Assembly (NCBI GenBank): GCA_964390565.1
Contig: CAYMII010000008.1
Location: 32,510-96,509 of the forward strand
Direction: 5' to 3'
DNA from: UBA8529 sp964390565
GTDB lineage: Bacteria; Bacteroidota; Bacteroidia; Bacteroidales; Tenuifilaceae
Length of the DNA stretch: 64,000 nt
The position numbers were made by a program, and so were the translations under genes. Positions 27,015-35,810 of the stretch are shown here, in pieces. Every line of letters begins with the position of its first letter. Within the stretch, counting starts at the first letter, position 1. The notes under the pieces are model-generated. The model did not search any database and was not told the DNA's origin. It was given only the letters and a program-made list of their open reading frames with translations.

Positions 27015-27075
27015 AACTTAATATTTTAGGGGTTCTAAATTAAGGAAAATATGCAGATTCCAAAAATAATCGCTC

Positions 27076-27945
27076 CTATACCTGTGGCGACAAACGTTCT
27101 TCTATACTTTCAAAAATATTCAAGGCCTCAATGGCATTATCAATTCCAAAGCTAAGTGGCGATTTTGATTGAATTTCTTGGATATACAGACCTAGGTTTG
27201 CAAGATAATTCTCATCAGTTAAGAGAGTTAACGGCTCATCTAAGACATTAGACTGAAGCGAACTATTTTCAGTTGGAAGTTCCTTGAAATAGCCATCATT
27301 ACCTGAAAAGAATCGAAGTTCGCACTTAATAGGTTCATCAATTCGAGTAATATTTGTTGTGATTATGCTGCTATTATCGTATTCCAACCTTAATTCAAAG
27401 GCTTTAGGGACTTTATCGAAAAGCGGTATGCCATTCACCCTAAACTTCCTTAACCCGCATGGCCTGATTCTAACAAATGAAGCTATATCGTAGATTAGCT
27501 TACGCCTAAAAATCAAATCATTAACCTCTCCTCCCATATCATGGATAAGGTTAAGCATAAAGTAGTTGCCAACAATCTCGTCCTGTTTTATGAGTATTTC
27601 ACCAGCACATCCAAATCCTACAGGGACTCCAATTTCAATGGAGAGTTCGTTTAGCTCCAGCAAAGTATTATGAGTACAATCGGGAAGACTTGCAATGAAA
27701 ACATTTACCCCGCGCTTTAACGCTTTTGCAATAAAATCAAAGTCAGTATTAATATCATAAAATATAAATGCAACCTCAATTTGAACAAGAAGCTCATCCT
27801 CATATGCAAATATCTTGGGGTTTGGATTTTCTAATCCTTGATTATCTTTACTATAGGCTCCAACTAATTCAACACCATAATGGTTTGCTATCGACTCTAA
27901 TAAATCGATTTCAACGGGTTTATAAAAGAAAAAGCCTGCCTTCAT
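27076..27945 (-). CDS. Divergent Gfo/Idh/MocA-like protein without a glycine loop
   Basis: A 289-aa soluble protein. Its general order resembles the Gfo/Idh/MocA oxidoreductase fold: an N-terminal Rossmann-like half (VELVGAYSKDNQGLENPN, VAFIFYDINTDFDFIAKALKRGVNVFIASLP) and a C-terminal alpha/beta half (DMGGEVNDLIFRRK; then FRVNGIPLFDKVPKAFELRLEYDN). The nucleotide loop GxGxxG at the N-terminus is missing (MKAGFFFYKPVEIDLL), so it may be a catalytically dead or ligand-binding relative. It sits 61 bp upstream of the sugar transferase on the same strand. Assignment is tentative. Confidence 0.55.
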   Translation of the reverse strand: MKAGFFFYKPVEIDLLESIANHYGVELVGAYSKDNQGLENPNPKIFAYEDELLVQIEVAFIFYDINTDFDFIAKALKRGVNVFIASLPDCTHNTLLELNELSIEIGVPVGFGCAGEILIKQDEIVGNYFMLNLIHDMGGEVNDLIFRRKLIYDIASFVRIRPCGLRKFRVNGIPLFDKVPKAFELRLEYDNSSIITTNITRIDEPIKCELRFFSGNDGYFKELPTENSSLQSNVLDEPLTLLTDENYLANLGLYIQEIQSKSPLSFGIDNAIEALNIFESIEERLSPQV

Positions 27946-28113
27946 ATGCTGATAGTTTAAAAAATTTTAACTGAATTTGTAATAATAACCTCCACACATG
28001 AATTAATCACATTCCTGTTTACAAACTTAGCCCAAAATAGCCCCAATTTACTATTGTAGTTGACCTTTTTATTAACCAATTAGTAACAGTCATTCAAATA
28101 TTAAAACTACTGC

Positions 28114-28121
28114 TATCTTTG
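28114..28121 (+). promoter_or_regulatory. -7 box for pcm
   Basis: TATCTTTG lies 29 bp before the ATG at 28151. Confidence 0.55.
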
Positions 28122-28150
28122 TATCACAAATTTGATGAGAGTAGAACTCA

Positions 28151-28798
28151 ATGCAGGATACATATAGACACAAAGGGCTTCGGAGAAATTTAGTTGAAGA
28201 GATAAAGCAAAAAGGCATCACCGACCCCAGAGTCCTTGAAGCAATTAACACTGTACCCCGCCATCTTTTCATGGATAGCGGGTTTATCAATTTTGCTTAT
28301 AAGGATTCTGCATTCCCTATTGGCGCAGGTCAAACCATTTCTCAACCATATACTGTAGCATTTCAGACCCAAATGTTAGATATCCAGCCAATGGAAAAGG
28401 TTCTAGAAATAGGAACAGGCTCCGGGTATCAAACTGCTGTTCTATTGGAAATGGGCGCAAAGGTATATACCATTGAGCGTCAAAAGGAGTTATACCTAAA
28501 AGCCAAAGCACAGCTAGAATCGATGGGGTATCATCCTCATTTCTTTTATGGCGATGGATATATAGGTATGCCTAGCTATGGGCCTTACAACAAAATTCTT
28601 GTAACTGCCGGAGCACCCGAATTACCTGATGCGTTAATAACACAACTCCAAGTTGGCGGTAAGCTAATTTGCCCTATTGGTGATAATCAAACGCAAATAA
28701 TGACTCTGGTTGAGAAGATTAGCGAATCTGATATAAAAATCACCAAGCACGGAAACTTTATTTTTGTTCCGTTGTTAAAGGGTACAAATGGCAAGTAA
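28151..28798 (+). CDS. pcm: Protein-L-isoaspartate O-methyltransferase
   Basis: Repairs age-damaged proteins by methylating L-isoaspartyl residues with SAM. The 215-aa protein carries RHLFMDSGFINFAYKDSAFPIG, GQTISQPYTVAFQTQML, the SAM loop VLEIGTGSGYQTAVLLEMG (about residues 80-98) and ILVTAGAPELPDAL. Length and motifs are standard for the family. It is probably cotranscribed with the following metallo-hydrolase, 72 bp downstream. Promoter box at 28114-28121. Confidence 0.96.
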   Translation: MQDTYRHKGLRRNLVEEIKQKGITDPRVLEAINTVPRHLFMDSGFINFAYKDSAFPIGAGQTISQPYTVAFQTQMLDIQPMEKVLEIGTGSGYQTAVLLEMGAKVYTIERQKELYLKAKAQLESMGYHPHFFYGDGYIGMPSYGPYNKILVTAGAPELPDALITQLQVGGKLICPIGDNQTQIMTLVEKISESDIKITKHGNFIFVPLLKGTNGK

Positions 28799-28802
28799 AA
28801 TG

Positions 28803-28823
28803 GTTACGAGTTACAAGTTACTG
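28803..28823. repeat. Three degenerate 7-bp tandem units
   Basis: GTTACGA, GTTACAA, GTTACTG in the spacer after pcm. Short heptamer arrays of this kind are recalled from other Bacteroidota intergenic DNA; no function is known. Confidence 0.45.
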
Positions 28824-28870
28824 ACAACTAGCAACTGTTTATAAAATCATTCAACAAACTCAATAAAGAT

Positions 28871-29512
28871 ATGCTACAGATAAAACGGTTGATTCTAAAT
28901 CCATTTCAAGAGAATACATATATCATTTACGACCAGTCGGGCGATGCTATAATTGTTGATCCAGGCTGTTATGATAAATCAGATTTTGATGAAGTGAAGT
29001 GGTTTATCGATTCAAACGACTTAAAAGTAAAGAGCCTAATTCTAACCCACGGACATATTGACCATATACTTGGAATTGATAAACTTAAAGAGCTTTATAA
29101 CGTTACTTGTACTGCTCAAGCCGATGATATTCCATTAATCGAAACATCACCAAAACATGGTTTGATGTTTGGCTTATCTCTTGATAAAGCACCAACTATT
29201 GATGCATTCATTAAAGATGGTGATAAAATTGCTTTAGGGAGGTCAACAATTGAGGTAATCCATACACCGGGACATTCATTGGGTGGCGTTTGTTTTTTAC
29301 TACCGGAAGAAAAGATGCTTTTCACTGGTGATACCCTGTTCAACGGCTCAATTGGTCGTACCGATTTGCTTGGTGGTAGTTACGAAACCTTAATTCAAAG
29401 CATTACAAATAGAATTATTCCTCTCGGTGATGATATTACCATTTATCCTGGACATGGCGACTCATCAACCATTGGGTTTGAAAGGAAGAATAACCCTTTC
29501 TTGCAAAAATGA
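28871..29512 (+). CDS. Metallo-beta-lactamase-fold hydrolase, glyoxalase II-like
   Basis: A 213-aa cytoplasmic hydrolase. Metal ligands are visible in LTHGHIDHILG (HxHxDH), HTPGHSLGGVCF, TGDTLFNGSIGRTD and YPGHGDSSTIGFE. The opening NPFQENTYIIYDQSGDAIIVDPG is that of the short glyoxalase II-like branch, which often acts on thioesters such as S-lactoyl-glutathione analogues or persulfides. There is no rhodanese domain. The substrate cannot be decided. It follows pcm on the same strand. Confidence 0.9.
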   Translation: MLQIKRLILNPFQENTYIIYDQSGDAIIVDPGCYDKSDFDEVKWFIDSNDLKVKSLILTHGHIDHILGIDKLKELYNVTCTAQADDIPLIETSPKHGLMFGLSLDKAPTIDAFIKDGDKIALGRSTIEVIHTPGHSLGGVCFLLPEEKMLFTGDTLFNGSIGRTDLLGGSYETLIQSITNRIIPLGDDITIYPGHGDSSTIGFERKNNPFLQK

Positions 29513-29548
29513 TAATCTAACTGAGATTTTGCCTTAAAAAAACGTCCA

Positions 29549-29573
29549 ATCAGTTTATTTGAAATAAACTGAT
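29549..29573. repeat. Perfect 12-bp inverted repeat before gcvP
   Basis: ATCAGTTTATTT, a single G, AAATAAACTGAT. As RNA it could fold as a 10-bp stem with loop TTGAA, but no T-run follows on the plus strand. It lies 36 bp after the hydrolase stop and 88 bp before gcvP: either a terminator without T-tail or an operator. Confidence 0.5.
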
Positions 29574-29660
29574 AAAACTCAAAGCTTATCCGAAATCATT
29601 TTTTTAATTTTACGCGATTTTTATTTAACTATTTTATTCACAACATAAAAACCTTTTATA

Positions 29661-32528
29661 ATGATAACCGACTCTTTTGTAACACGCCACATTGGTCCTC
29701 GCGACGAGGAACTCAACGAGATGTTGAAGGTTGTTGGTGTGTCGACGCTCGACGAGCTGATAAATCAAACAGTACCCACCTCAATTCGCTTGAAGAAGCC
29801 TTTAGATCTTCCTGCCCCACTTAGCGAGCATGAGTACTTGAACAAAATCAACGCGCTAGCGTCAAAGAACAAAGTTTACCGTTCGTTTATTGGTATGGGT
29901 TACTACGGAACAGCCACTCCAGCTGTTATCCTTCGTAATATATTCGAAAACCCAAGCTGGTACACATCATACACTCCTTATCAAGCTGAGATTAGCCAAG
30001 GCCGTTTAGAGGCTTTGCTTAATTTCCAAACTATGGTTATGGATATGACAGGCATGCAGATTGCCAACGCATCGCTTCTTGATGAATCGACCGCTGCGGC
30101 TGAAGCCATGATTATGATGTACAACCTTCGTAGCCGTCAGGCTGTTAAGGATGGCAAAAATGTAGTATTTGTTGACAAAGATATTTTTGCACAAAACCTT
30201 GAGGTTATCATTACCCGTGCAAAACCACTAGGAATCGAAATTGTAACTGGATGCTATAGCGAGTATGTTTACACTGGCAAAGAGTTTGGTGCAATTGTTC
30301 AATACCCATCGGCAAAAGGAACAGTTAGAGATTATGCAGGTTTTACTGCAAAAGCTCACGAAGCTGGTGTATTTGTAGCTGTAATTGCTGACCTTTTAAG
30401 CCTTGCATTGCTAACTCCTCCGGGTGAATGGGGTGCCGATATCGTTGTAGGTTCAACTCAACGTTTTGGCGTACCAATGGGATTTGGTGGACCACACGCA
30501 GCTTTCTTTGCAACTAAAGATGAGCATAAGCGCAGCATGCCCGGTCGTATTATCGGTGTTTCTATCGATAGACATGGCAACAAAGCGTTACGCATGGCGC
30601 TTCAAACCCGTGAACAGCACATTAAACGCGAGCGCGCAACATCAAATATCTGTACAGCACAAGCATTACTGGCTACAATGGCTGGGATGTACGCTGTTTA
30701 TCATGGTAAAGATGGTATCAGAAGAATAGCCTCATATACCCACAGCGCAGCGGTTATCGTTGCAAATGAACTAACCAAACTTGGTTACACTCAAAACGTT
30801 CGTAGCTTCTTCGATACACTTGAGATTGGTCTTCCTGCGTCAATAAACATCAACTCAATTAAGGAAAAAGCGCTTGCAAGCAAAATTAACTTCCTATACA
30901 AAGAGAATGGTACCATCGGTATCACCTTTGATGAGGTTACAACAGTAAGCGATATCAATAATATCTTAAATGTATTTGCTGAGGCTGCTGGTAAAAAGGC
31001 GACTGCTATCAACAAAATAGATGAGACTAGCCAAATCCCAGCAAATCTAAAGCGCACAAGCAGCTTTTTAACTGAGAAAGTATTCAACATGTTCCACTCC
31101 GAGTCAGAAATGATGAGGTATATCAAAAAGTTGGAACGTAAAGATATCTCGTTAACCCATAGCATGATTTCATTGGGTAGCTGTACTATGAAACTAAATG
31201 GAGCTGCTTTAATGCTTCCACTTAGCCGTCCTGAATTTGGTAATATTCACCCATTTGTACCAGTTGATCAGGTTGCTGGTTACATGGAGATGATTCATGA
31301 TTTAGAAAAATATCTTGCCGAGATAACCGGTTTTGCTGCTGTTTCGCTACAACCAAACTCTGGTGCTGCTGGTGAATATGCAGGTTTAATGGTTATCCGT
31401 CAGTATCATATTAATCGCGGTGAATCACACCGTAACGTTGTGTTAATTCCTGCTTCGGCTCACGGAACTAACCCTGCAAGTGCTGCTATGGCAGGCATGG
31501 AGGTTGTTGTGGTTGCTTGTGATGAGAAGGGTAACATTAACGTTGATGACCTTAAAGTTAAAGCAGAGCAGCATAAAGCTGATTTATCATGCTTTATGGT
31601 TACTTACCCATCAACCCATGGTGTATTTGAGTACAAGATCCGCGAGATGATGGATATTATCCACAAAAATGGTGGACTTGTTTATATGGATGGCGCTAAC
31701 ATGAACGCTCAAGTTGGTTTAACCAGCCCAGGCGAGATTGGCGCTGATGTTTGCCACTTAAACCTTCACAAAACCTTTGCTATACCTCACGGTGGTGGAG
31801 GTCCGGGTGTTGGTCCTATTGCTGTTACAAAAGAATTGGCTCAATTCTTACCTTCACATCCAGTTATAAAAACGGGTGGTGACAAGGCGATTACAGCCGT
31901 TGCCGCTGCTCCTTACGGAAGTGCCAGCGTACTTCCAATCACTTACGGTTACATTCTGATGCTTGGAAACGAAGGATTAACTAGCGCAACAAAATGGGCG
32001 ATTCTTAACGCAAACTACATGGCTACTCGCCTAAAAGGACATTTCAGCGTTCTTTATACTGGCGAAACAGGTCGTGTTGCTCACGAGATGATTCTTGATT
32101 GTCACCATTACAAATCAACCTATGATGTTGAAACTGGCGATATCGCTCGTCGTTTGATGGATTATGGTTACCACGCTCCTACCCTTTCGTTCCCAGTTCA
32201 CGAAACCCTAATGGTAGAGCCTACTGAGAGCGAGTCGAAGCAGGAGCTGGATCGTTTTGTTGACACGCTTATCACCATTAAGCAAGAGCTTGAAGAGATT
32301 AAGGATGGCAAAGCAGATAAGGTTGACAACGTGATTAAAAACGCACCTCATACAGCAACCGAGGTTACTGATGATGAGTGGAAACACGTTTATGGACGTC
32401 AGAAAGCGGCGTTCCCACTACCTTGGATTGCTGGTAACAAGTTCTGGCCTGCAGTTGGTAAAATTGATTCAGGCTATGGCGATAGAAACCTAGTTTGTTC
32501 TTGCGCTCCAATTGAAGATTATCTATAA
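29661..32528 (+). CDS. gcvP: Glycine dehydrogenase (decarboxylating), P-protein
   Basis: PLP-dependent P-protein of the glycine cleavage system: it decarboxylates glycine and passes the aminomethyl group to the lipoyl H-protein. The 955-aa chain is the fused P1-P2 form, with both PLP-fold halves in one protein. The PLP lysine is K704 in HLNLHKTFAIPHGGGGPG; the N-terminal half has FIGMGYYGT and PYQAEISQGRLEALLNFQ. Nearby gcvT or gcvH genes are absent, so the system is dispersed. No glycine riboswitch was seen upstream. A terminator follows. Confidence 0.98.
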   Translation: MITDSFVTRHIGPRDEELNEMLKVVGVSTLDELINQTVPTSIRLKKPLDLPAPLSEHEYLNKINALASKNKVYRSFIGMGYYGTATPAVILRNIFENPSWYTSYTPYQAEISQGRLEALLNFQTMVMDMTGMQIANASLLDESTAAAEAMIMMYNLRSRQAVKDGKNVVFVDKDIFAQNLEVIITRAKPLGIEIVTGCYSEYVYTGKEFGAIVQYPSAKGTVRDYAGFTAKAHEAGVFVAVIADLLSLALLTPPGEWGADIVVGSTQRFGVPMGFGGPHAAFFATKDEHKRSMPGRIIGVSIDRHGNKALRMALQTREQHIKRERATSNICTAQALLATMAGMYAVYHGKDGIRRIASYTHSAAVIVANELTKLGYTQNVRSFFDTLEIGLPASININSIKEKALASKINFLYKENGTIGITFDEVTTVSDINNILNVFAEAAGKKATAINKIDETSQIPANLKRTSSFLTEKVFNMFHSESEMMRYIKKLERKDISLTHSMISLGSCTMKLNGAALMLPLSRPEFGNIHPFVPVDQVAGYMEMIHDLEKYLAEITGFAAVSLQPNSGAAGEYAGLMVIRQYHINRGESHRNVVLIPASAHGTNPASAAMAGMEVVVVACDEKGNINVDDLKVKAEQHKADLSCFMVTYPSTHGVFEYKIREMMDIIHKNGGLVYMDGANMNAQVGLTSPGEIGADVCHLNLHKTFAIPHGGGGPGVGPIAVTKELAQFLPSHPVIKTGGDKAITAVAAAPYGSASVLPITYGYILMLGNEGLTSATKWAILNANYMATRLKGHFSVLYTGETGRVAHEMILDCHHYKSTYDVETGDIARRLMDYGYHAPTLSFPVHETLMVEPTESESKQELDRFVDTLITIKQELEEIKDGKADKVDNVIKNAPHTATEVTDDEWKHVYGRQKAAFPLPWIAGNKFWPAVGKIDSGYGDRNLVCSCAPIEDYL

Positions 32529-32546
32529 TAGGATATCTATAAAAGG

Positions 32547-32584
32547 AAAAGAGTTTCAGCCCAAAAGGTTGGAACTCTTTTTTT
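32547..32584 (+). terminator. Terminator of gcvP
   Basis: AGAGTTTCAGCC, loop CAAAA, GGTTGGAACTCT then TTTTTT: a 12-bp stem with two wobble pairs, 21 bp after the gcvP stop. Confidence 0.8.
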
Positions 32585-32816
32585 ATGCTTAATCCTATAA
32601 AAGAGAAAAGGCCTACTTGCGCAGACCCTTTCAGCTAAACAACTAATTAACCACCGGAGATTTAGCATAAAATGCCTTTCTCACAATTCAAATTTAGCTC
32701 TAGTTTAGCCACTTACATTTTTGTTTTGACCAATTAACCCATAATCGTGATTAACATTAAATTTCTGGTTATATCACAACAACCCCCTTATAGTTTTATA
32801 TGTCATCATATTACAC

Positions 32817-32824
32817 TATTTTTG
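32817..32824 (+). promoter_or_regulatory. -7 box for the arginine deiminase gene
   Basis: TATTTTTG lies 32 bp before the ATG at 32857. Confidence 0.45.
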
Positions 32825-32856
32825 CTCTGTAGATATATTTCAAAAACAGATTGATT

Positions 32857-34125
32857 ATGAGCGAGAAAATCAACATCAGCATTAACTCTGAGATCGGAGA
32901 ACTTGAAGGCGTAATACTTCATACACCAGGAGCCGAAGTCGAAAACATGACACCACAAAACGCCCAGCGTGCGCTGTATAGCGATATTCTCAACCTTTCT
33001 ATTGCCCGTAAAGAGTACACTCAATTAAGCGGAGTGCTTTCAAAAATTTCTAAAACCTATCAGGTTCAGGATTTACTTTGCAAAGTGCTATCAAACGATA
33101 AATCAAAGCAGGAATTAGTTTCAACCATTTGTAAGCACGAGAATGCTATTTATCTTATTGATGAACTGCTCAATATACCTGCAAAAGAACTTGCAAACCT
33201 GCTTATAGTTGGAGTCCCCCTCAAGCGAAATAATCTTACAAACTTCTTAAGCCACGAACGATTTTCACTTCCTCCTCTATACAATTTTTACTTCACTCGC
33301 GACGCCTCAATTTCTGTTCGAGATAAAGTGCTAATATCTCGCATGGCAAATAGGGTAAGGGATTTGGAATGCATTATAATGGAAGCGATATTTAAGTATT
33401 CAGGTGTATTCCAAACAACAACCATCAATCCGCTCGATTATGGGAGTAATGAAAATATTACGATTGAAGGCGGTGATGTTCTTATAGCTCGTGAAGATAT
33501 CCTGCTAATAGGAAGTAGCATAAGAACTACAACTCAGGCAATCGATTTTGTGTTAAGTCGACTTCTTGCTTTGAAAGATAAGGGCAAACGATATATCCTT
33601 GTTCAGGAGCTTCCAGAATCACCCGAATCGTTTATCCACCTTGATATGGTCTTTACCATGCTAGATGTTGATAAATGCATGGTGTTTGAACCCGTTATAC
33701 TTAAACCTAACCGCTTCCAAACTGTTCAGATCACCGTTCAGAATGGGAAAGTACTTGAGATTAAAACCGTTGAAAATCTGCTAACTGCTCTTAAAGGTTT
33801 GGGAATGGACCTTAAACCGATAATTTGTGGCGGTACTAAAGATCCATGGGTGCAGGAACGTGAGCAATGGCACAGCGGAGCAAACTTCTTTGCAATTGGT
33901 CCGGGTAAGGTTATCGGGTACGCTCGTAATACCTATACAATGGATGAGATGAACAAGAATGGTTTTGATATCATTCGAGCCAAAGACGTGCTTGCTGATA
34001 AAATAAATCTGAAAGATTATAAAAAGTATGTTCTCACAATTGATGGGAACGAGCTCCCACGAGGTGGAGGTGGTGCAAGATGCATGACTATGCCCGTTCG
34101 AAGAAAACCCGTAATATGGAAATAA
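32857..34125 (+). CDS. arcA: Arginine deiminase
   Basis: Hydrolyses L-arginine to citrulline and ammonia. I start it at ATG 32857 (MSEKINISINSEIGELEG, 422 aa) rather than at the in-frame TTG six bases earlier. The guanidino-group-modifying fold shows LEGVILHTPG, FTRDASISV, NITIEGGDVLI, HLDMVFTMLD and the catalytic cysteine C409 in RGGGGARCMTMPVRR near the C-terminus. Carbamate kinase and ornithine transcarbamylase genes are not adjacent, so it may serve arginine catabolism without the classical arc operon. Confidence 0.95.
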   Translation: MSEKINISINSEIGELEGVILHTPGAEVENMTPQNAQRALYSDILNLSIARKEYTQLSGVLSKISKTYQVQDLLCKVLSNDKSKQELVSTICKHENAIYLIDELLNIPAKELANLLIVGVPLKRNNLTNFLSHERFSLPPLYNFYFTRDASISVRDKVLISRMANRVRDLECIIMEAIFKYSGVFQTTTINPLDYGSNENITIEGGDVLIAREDILLIGSSIRTTTQAIDFVLSRLLALKDKGKRYILVQELPESPESFIHLDMVFTMLDVDKCMVFEPVILKPNRFQTVQITVQNGKVLEIKTVENLLTALKGLGMDLKPIICGGTKDPWVQEREQWHSGANFFAIGPGKVIGYARNTYTMDEMNKNGFDIIRAKDVLADKINLKDYKKYVLTIDGNELPRGGGGARCMTMPVRRKPVIWK

Positions 34126-34306
34126 ACTTATTCCGTTCTCAATTGTTTAACAGTTAAATCTTAAAACTAGAACAAATGAAATGTCCATCAGTAAAGCCTG
34201 CCAAAAGCAAAAACTAAAGTATGGACATTCCATGTGCAAATGAGAAAAGAAAATTTAAAGATTTCATAAACTTATTGTTGAACCGCCCCCTATAAAACTA
34301 AAAAAC

Positions 34307-34507
34307 ATGAAAAAGAATGTAGGTAAAGTCGATATGATTATTAGGTTAATCATTGGTGTAGTAATTGCGTCCTTAGGAATTGCTTATCAAAGCTGGTGGG
34401 GATTAGTTGCTATTCTTCCAATATTTACTGCTTTTATAAACTACTGCCCCCTTTACTCTGTTTTAGGCTGTAAAACTTGCTCTGACAAAGAAGCGAAATC
34501 ATTATAA
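34307..34507 (+). CDS. DUF2892 small membrane protein
   Basis: A 66-aa inner membrane protein with two hydrophobic helices (about residues 12-30 and 33-50) and the family ends KNVGKVDMIIRLIIGV and INYCPLYSVLGCKTC. This is the DUF2892 pattern, found alone or fused to rhodanese-type sulfur-transfer proteins. The cysteines near the C-terminus (C48, C56, C59) are usual for the family. It stands alone between arginine deiminase and a bidirectional terminator. Function is unknown. Confidence 0.85.
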   Translation: MKKNVGKVDMIIRLIIGVVIASLGIAYQSWWGLVAILPIFTAFINYCPLYSVLGCKTCSDKEAKSL

Positions 34508-34513
34508 CAGAAT

Positions 34514-34544
34514 AAAAAAACCGAGGAAAATCCTCGGTTTTTTT
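34514..34544. terminator. Bidirectional terminator between DUF2892 and sucC
   Basis: AAAAAAACCGAGGA, AAA, TCCTCGG, TTTTTTT: strong stem with an A-run on one side and a T-run on the other. Confidence 0.88.
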
Positions 34545-34549
34545 AATAT

Positions 34550-35737
34550 CTATTTAACAGCTTCTTTAACAAGATTTGCTGCCTCCTGCAGCGAAATTGC
34601 CGATGAAACTTTCAACCCCGATTGGTCAATTAAATCTTTTCCCTCTTTTGCATTTGTCCCCTGTAAACGAACAATAACAGGAACCGAAATATTACCAATC
34701 TCTTTATAAGCATCAACAACACCTTGAGCAACTCTATCGCAGCGAACAATACCACCGAAAATATTTATAAGAATTGCCTTAACATTTGGATCTTTTAGGA
34801 TGATTCTGAAACCAGCGGCAACGGTTTTAGCATTTGCACCACCTCCAACATCAAGGAAGTTTGCTGGATCGCCACCTGAAAGTTTGATAATATCCATTGT
34901 AGCCATAGCTAAACCAGCACCATTCACCATACATCCAACGTTACCATCGAGCTTAACGAAGTTCAAGTTGTTCTCTCCTGCTTCAACTTCAGCGGGATCT
35001 TCCTCGTCTTTATCGCGGAAAAGTTCGAGGTTTGGATGACGATACAAAGCGTTATCCTCAATGGCAATCTTTGCATCAACAGCAAAAATATCGTCATTTG
35101 CAGTCTTTACCAATGGATTTATTTCGAGTAATGATAAATCGTTCTTTATGTATGTGTCATACATCCCCATTACACATTTAACCATCTGGTAAAGAGCCTT
35201 ATCCTTTAAACCAAGGTTAAACGCAATACGTCGTGCTTGATTTGCTTGAAGCCCCAATGGGTGTATCTCCTCTTTGAATATAAGATCAGGTGTTTCAGCA
35301 GCAACAGTCTCAATATCCATACCTCCTTGCGATGAGTAAACAACCATGTTTCGTCCAATTGCTCTATTGAGCAATATGCTTACATAGTACTCCTTCACCT
35401 TCGAAGGGCCTGATTGATAAATACCTTGCTGAACAATCACCTTTCGCACCAACTTCCCAACTGGACCAGTTTGATGGGTAACAAGAGTCATTCCTATGAT
35501 TTGACTCGCATATTTTTCTACGTCTTCGACGTTGTGCGCAATCTTTACTCCGCCGCCTTTGCCTCTCCCTCCAGAATGGATTTGGGCTTTAACGGCAATT
35601 TCATCGGTGCCAGTCTTCTCAAATATTTGTTTTGCGGCAGCAGCTGCCTCTTTTGGAGTATAAGCAAGGATACTCAACGGAACGGGAACCCCCGATTCTT
35701 GCAATAATTGCTTAGCTTGGTATTCGTGAATATTCAT
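34550..35737 (-). CDS. sucC: Succinyl-CoA synthetase, beta subunit
   Basis: ADP/GDP-forming ligase of the TCA cycle that makes ATP from succinyl-CoA. The ATP-grasp beta chain has NIHEYQAKQLLQESGVPVP, KAQIHSGGRGKGGGVKIA, LLEINPLVKT and the C-terminal CoA-ligase part ILINIFGGIVRCDRVAQG. I start it at ATG 35737 (395 aa). The frame remains open 91 codons further upstream, but that extension would overlap the divergent TrmH gene and has no ligase similarity. The alpha subunit gene sucD is not next to it. Confidence 0.97.
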   Translation of the reverse strand: MNIHEYQAKQLLQESGVPVPLSILAYTPKEAAAAAKQIFEKTGTDEIAVKAQIHSGGRGKGGGVKIAHNVEDVEKYASQIIGMTLVTHQTGPVGKLVRKVIVQQGIYQSGPSKVKEYYVSILLNRAIGRNMVVYSSQGGMDIETVAAETPDLIFKEEIHPLGLQANQARRIAFNLGLKDKALYQMVKCVMGMYDTYIKNDLSLLEINPLVKTANDDIFAVDAKIAIEDNALYRHPNLELFRDKDEEDPAEVEAGENNLNFVKLDGNVGCMVNGAGLAMATMDIIKLSGGDPANFLDVGGGANAKTVAAGFRIILKDPNVKAILINIFGGIVRCDRVAQGVVDAYKEIGNISVPVIVRLQGTNAKEGKDLIDQSGLKVSSAISLQEAANLVKEAVK

Positions 35738-35787
35738 ATGATTTATATTTGTTTGGGCTGCCTCTAAATTACAAAAAAAGGAATATC

Positions 35788-35795
35788 TACCTTTG
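35788..35795 (+). promoter_or_regulatory. -7 box for the TrmH gene
   Basis: TACCTTTG lies 15 bp before the ATG at 35811, which implies a very short leader. It sits in the 73-bp divergent spacer with sucC. Confidence 0.5.
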
Positions 35796-35810
35796 TAAAA
35801 AACAAAAACA

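Larger units (their letters stand above)
32529..32856. other. Gene-free stretch of 328 bp
   Basis: Holds the gcvP terminator at its left end and the arginine deiminase promoter box at its right end. Between 32591 and 32810 I see only AT-rich sequence, with no coding frame or clear fold. Confidence 0.6.

Noticed and set aside
29513..29660. Possible glycine riboswitch before gcvP
   Set aside because: Only 148 bp of AT-rich sequence with one palindrome; I saw no glycine aptamer core.
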